From assembly GCF_000375465.1 (NCBI RefSeq), contig NZ_AQXH01000002.1, positions 62,173 through 126,172 of the forward strand: a DNA stretch of 64,000 nt, given 5' to 3'. A model generated the notes under the pieces. The model was not told where the DNA came from. It saw nothing but the letters and a program-made list of their open reading frames with translations, and did not search any database. Source of the DNA: Balneola vulgaris DSM 17893 (GTDB lineage: Bacteria; Bacteroidota; Rhodothermia; Balneolales; Balneolaceae). Of this stretch, positions 61,845-64,000 are shown piece by piece (the first letter of the stretch is position 1; every line of letters begins with the position of its first letter). Position numbers and translations under genes: made by a program.

Positions 61845-64000
61845 TCAAGAAATAGATTCTGATATGAGTTCATTCACAGCGCTTAATGCATCATCAAGTT
61901 TCTCAGGAGCTCGCCCACCTGCAGTTGCAAGGTTAGGCTGCCCGCCTCCTCCTCCTTGTACCATGCGCCCTAGTTTACCAACTAAAGCTCCGGCTTTTAT
62001 TCCTTTTTCTTTAATGAGGTCATCAGATACCGCAACCATTAAGTAAACCTTGCCTTCTGCCTCATCTTTGGAACCTAGTACTGTAATGGTAGATGATGGT
62101 GACTTTTCGAGCGCATCGTATCCTAATTGCTTAAGTACATCCATATCTGCACCAGCTATCTCGCCTTTCACAAGCTTGATTCCAAGATCATTGGTATCGG
62201 CTTGCTTAAGAAGTTCATCAAGCTTTGCACCCGTATTTTGCAGATTTAGTTTATCTAGTTCTTTTTCAAGTCTTTTCTTTTCTTCTTGAAGTTTCTTGAT
62301 ATCAGCTACTAAATCTTCACTTTGGCCTATAGTCTCTTTTATCTGCTTAAGTAATGAAGCTTCATTTCTTAGCACATCGTCAGCAGCTTTACCACAAACA
62401 GCTTCAATTCTACGCACTCCAGAAGCGACCGAAGTTTCTTGTGTGAATCTGAAATAACCAATCTCACCGGTTGCACCCACATGAGTACCACCACAGAGTT
62501 CAACCGAATAATCTTCATCAAAAGTGATAATACGTACGTTATCTCCGTATTTCTCACCAAATAGCATCATCGCACCACGATTCTTCGCCTCTTCAATTGG
62601 TACATTGCGCTCTTCAAGTAATGGGATATTCTCTTGAATTTTCTCATTAACGCGCTCTTCGATTTTCATCAATTGCTCTTCCGTTACAGCTTCAAAGTGA
62701 GAGAAGTCAAATCTCAAGTGATGATCATCTACAAGCGACCCTTTCTGAGCCACATGATCTCCTAATTCGTCGCGTAAGGCTGCATGCACTAAGTGCGTTG
62801 CTGAGTGATGTTTCTGAGTTTCTAATCTCTTTTCTAAGTCAATCTTAGCGGTCCAGCTACCACTTAAGTCATTCGGTAGTTTATCGGTATAGTGAACAAA
62901 TTCACCATTCACTTTCTGAACATCAATTACATGAATGAATTCTTCACCATTCGTAATCATACCCGTATCAGCTACCTGCCCACCACTTTCAGCATAAAAT
63001 GGAGTTTTGTTAAGAGTAAAAGCGAATTTATCTCCTTCACTTCTAAATGCCACAAATTCTACTTCAGCTTCGGCATCATCATAGCCTACAAATTCAAAAT
63101 CATCATGCTCTGAAATGGTAGTCCATTCTTTAATCTTACTTTGATCAACGCTGAATTTCCCTGCAGCACGAGCTCTATCTTTTTGCTCTTTCATGAGCTC
63201 GTTGAATCGAACTTCGTCTACTTCAACGTCATTTTCACGAGCCATCAATTGTGTTAAATCGATAGGAAAGCCATAGGTATCGTGTAATTTAAAAGCATCA
63301 TCGCCTGATAACTTTTCTTTACCCTTTATCATCTCATTAAAGAGGTCGATTCCTTGGCCTAACGTTTTTAAAAAGCTTTGCTCTTCAGAGCGAATTACAT
63401 TTTTGATGTACTCAGTTTGAGCAACCATTTCAGGGAATACATCTTTGAATTGATTAGCTAGCACATCTACCAATTGGTAAAAGAACGGTTGCTTGAAGTT
63501 TAATTTATCCCAACCGTATCTGATTGCTCGTCGCAAAATTCTTCTAATTACATATCCTCTACCATCATTGCCCGGCGATGCCCCATCAGCAATCGAAAAT
63601 GCAACCGCACGGATATGATCAGCAATTACTCGCATGGCAATGTCTTTCTCTTCATCCTGGCCATACGTTAAACCCGCCATTTCCGAGATTTGATCTAACA
63701 ATGGAGTAAATACATCCGAATCGTAATTGGAGGTTTTACCTTGCAGAACAGCGCAAACACGCTCAAAGCCCATTCCTGTATCCACATGCTTATCTGGAAG
63801 CATTTCTAAAGACCCATCAGGCTGCCTATTGAACTGAATGAATACCAAGTTCCAGATTTCCATTACCCGTGGATCGTCCATGTTAACTAGAGTAGCTCCG
63901 TCCACTTTTTCTCGTTCTTCGTTGGTTCTCAAATCAATATGAACCTCTGAACAAGGACCACATGGACCTGTATCACCCATCTCCCAGAAATTATCTTTCT
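61845..64000 (-). CDS. alaS: alanine--tRNA ligase, C-terminal part (5' end beyond window)
   Basis: About 719 residues are visible; the frame continues past the right edge with KDNFWEMGDTGPCGPC, which belongs to the aminoacylation domain, so roughly 150 N-terminal residues are missing. Visible parts: the end of the catalytic domain, the tRNA-binding middle (YVIRRILRRAIRYG), and the editing domain with HHSATHLVHAALRDELG and the zinc-type CGGTHVGATGEIGYF. Last comes a coiled coil followed by the C-Ala/DHHA1 domain with MVQGGGGGQPNLATAGGR. Everything expected is present. It lies upstream of the pdh genes on the same strand. Confidence 0.97.
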   Translation of the reverse strand, partial: KDNFWEMGDTGPCGPCSEVHIDLRTNEEREKVDGATLVNMDDPRVMEIWNLVFIQFNRQPDGSLEMLPDKHVDTGMGFERVCAVLQGKTSNYDSDVFTPLLDQISEMAGLTYGQDEEKDIAMRVIADHIRAVAFSIADGASPGNDGRGYVIRRILRRAIRYGWDKLNFKQPFFYQLVDVLANQFKDVFPEMVAQTEYIKNVIRSEEQSFLKTLGQGIDLFNEMIKGKEKLSGDDAFKLHDTYGFPIDLTQLMARENDVEVDEVRFNELMKEQKDRARAAGKFSVDQSKIKEWTTISEHDDFEFVGYDDAEAEVEFVAFRSEGDKFAFTLNKTPFYAESGGQVADTGMITNGEEFIHVIDVQKVNGEFVHYTDKLPNDLSGSWTAKIDLEKRLETQKHHSATHLVHAALRDELGDHVAQKGSLVDDHHLRFDFSHFEAVTEEQLMKIEERVNEKIQENIPLLEERNVPIEEAKNRGAMMLFGEKYGDNVRIITFDEDYSVELCGGTHVGATGEIGYFRFTQETSVASGVRRIEAVCGKAADDVLRNEASLLKQIKETIGQSEDLVADIKKLQEEKKRLEKELDKLNLQNTGAKLDELLKQADTNDLGIKLVKGEIAGADMDVLKQLGYDALEKSPSSTITVLGSKDEAEGKVYLMVAVSDDLIKEKGIKAGALVGKLGRMVQGGGGGQPNLATAGGRAPEKLDDALSAVNELISESIS

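Noticed and set aside
1-64000. tRNA, rRNA, CRISPR arrays, insertion sequences, prophage genes.
   Set aside because: No clover-leaf pattern, spaced repeats, transposase or phage motifs were seen on reading both strands; the repeats found are protein-level domains.
63981-64000. Treating the ATG at 63980 as the alaS start.
   Set aside because: The frame continues to the right edge with KDNFWE, a conserved part of the aminoacylation domain, so that Met is internal.

Overview
The window looks like chromosomal DNA of a Bacteroidota-type bacterium, most likely the Balneolota/Rhodothermota branch; this is inferred from gene content, not proven. Reasons: type IX secretion sorting tails (NYPNPFNP) on two large exoproteins; a TonB receptor paired with a DUF4249 lipoprotein; putative promoters with the TAnnTTTG -7 element of this phylum; mostly weak Shine-Dalgarno sequences; moderate-to-low GC; and a lycopene cyclase, which suggests carotenoid pigmentation. 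There are no rRNAs, tRNAs, insertion sequences, prophage genes or CRISPR arrays that I can see. Many confident genes start with TTG or GTG and overlap their upstream neighbour by a few bases.

Positions 1-37,100 are mainly housekeeping and metabolism. They hold the end of a TonB receptor with DUF4249 and DUF4159 genes; a minus-strand cluster (Spx/ArsC-like, DUF3108, dut, MFS exporter); a biotin carrier overlapping murA; an RNase E/G gene with a long leader; hslVU; a C-terminal processing protease; a lipoprotein amidase; gamma-glutamyltransferase; PhnA; a SulP transporter; threonine aldolase; nitrilase; lycopene cyclase; ChrA; a phosphate-type porin divergent from a Na/Pi symporter; rsmE, a small [2Fe-2S] protein and a double-length dCTP deaminase; an FkbH-like protein; HD and EVE domain proteins; and a compact dTDP-rhamnose operon (rfbA-D-C-B).

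Positions 37,296-58,300 form a 21-kb stretch on the plus strand devoted to the cell surface. Two giant type IX substrates (1210 and 2513 aa) share one C-terminal module. Next come three membrane-anchored PilV/PilW/PilX-like proteins without a recognisable prepilin motif, a small secreted beta-sandwich protein, four secreted DUF4402-like proteins with a common C-terminal strand motif, a PapD-like chaperone and a 1169-aa usher-like outer-membrane protein. The usher-like protein ends in three SPOR-like repeats. I read the last six genes as a divergent chaperone-usher fimbrial system in a phylum better known for other pilus types; it is the best candidate here for an undescribed system. The fourth DUF4402 gene has its own promoter and a strong terminator, as expected of a major pilin.

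Positions 58,368-64,000 return to the minus strand with the pyruvate dehydrogenase E1-alpha, E1-beta and E2 genes, downstream of alaS, which runs off the right edge.
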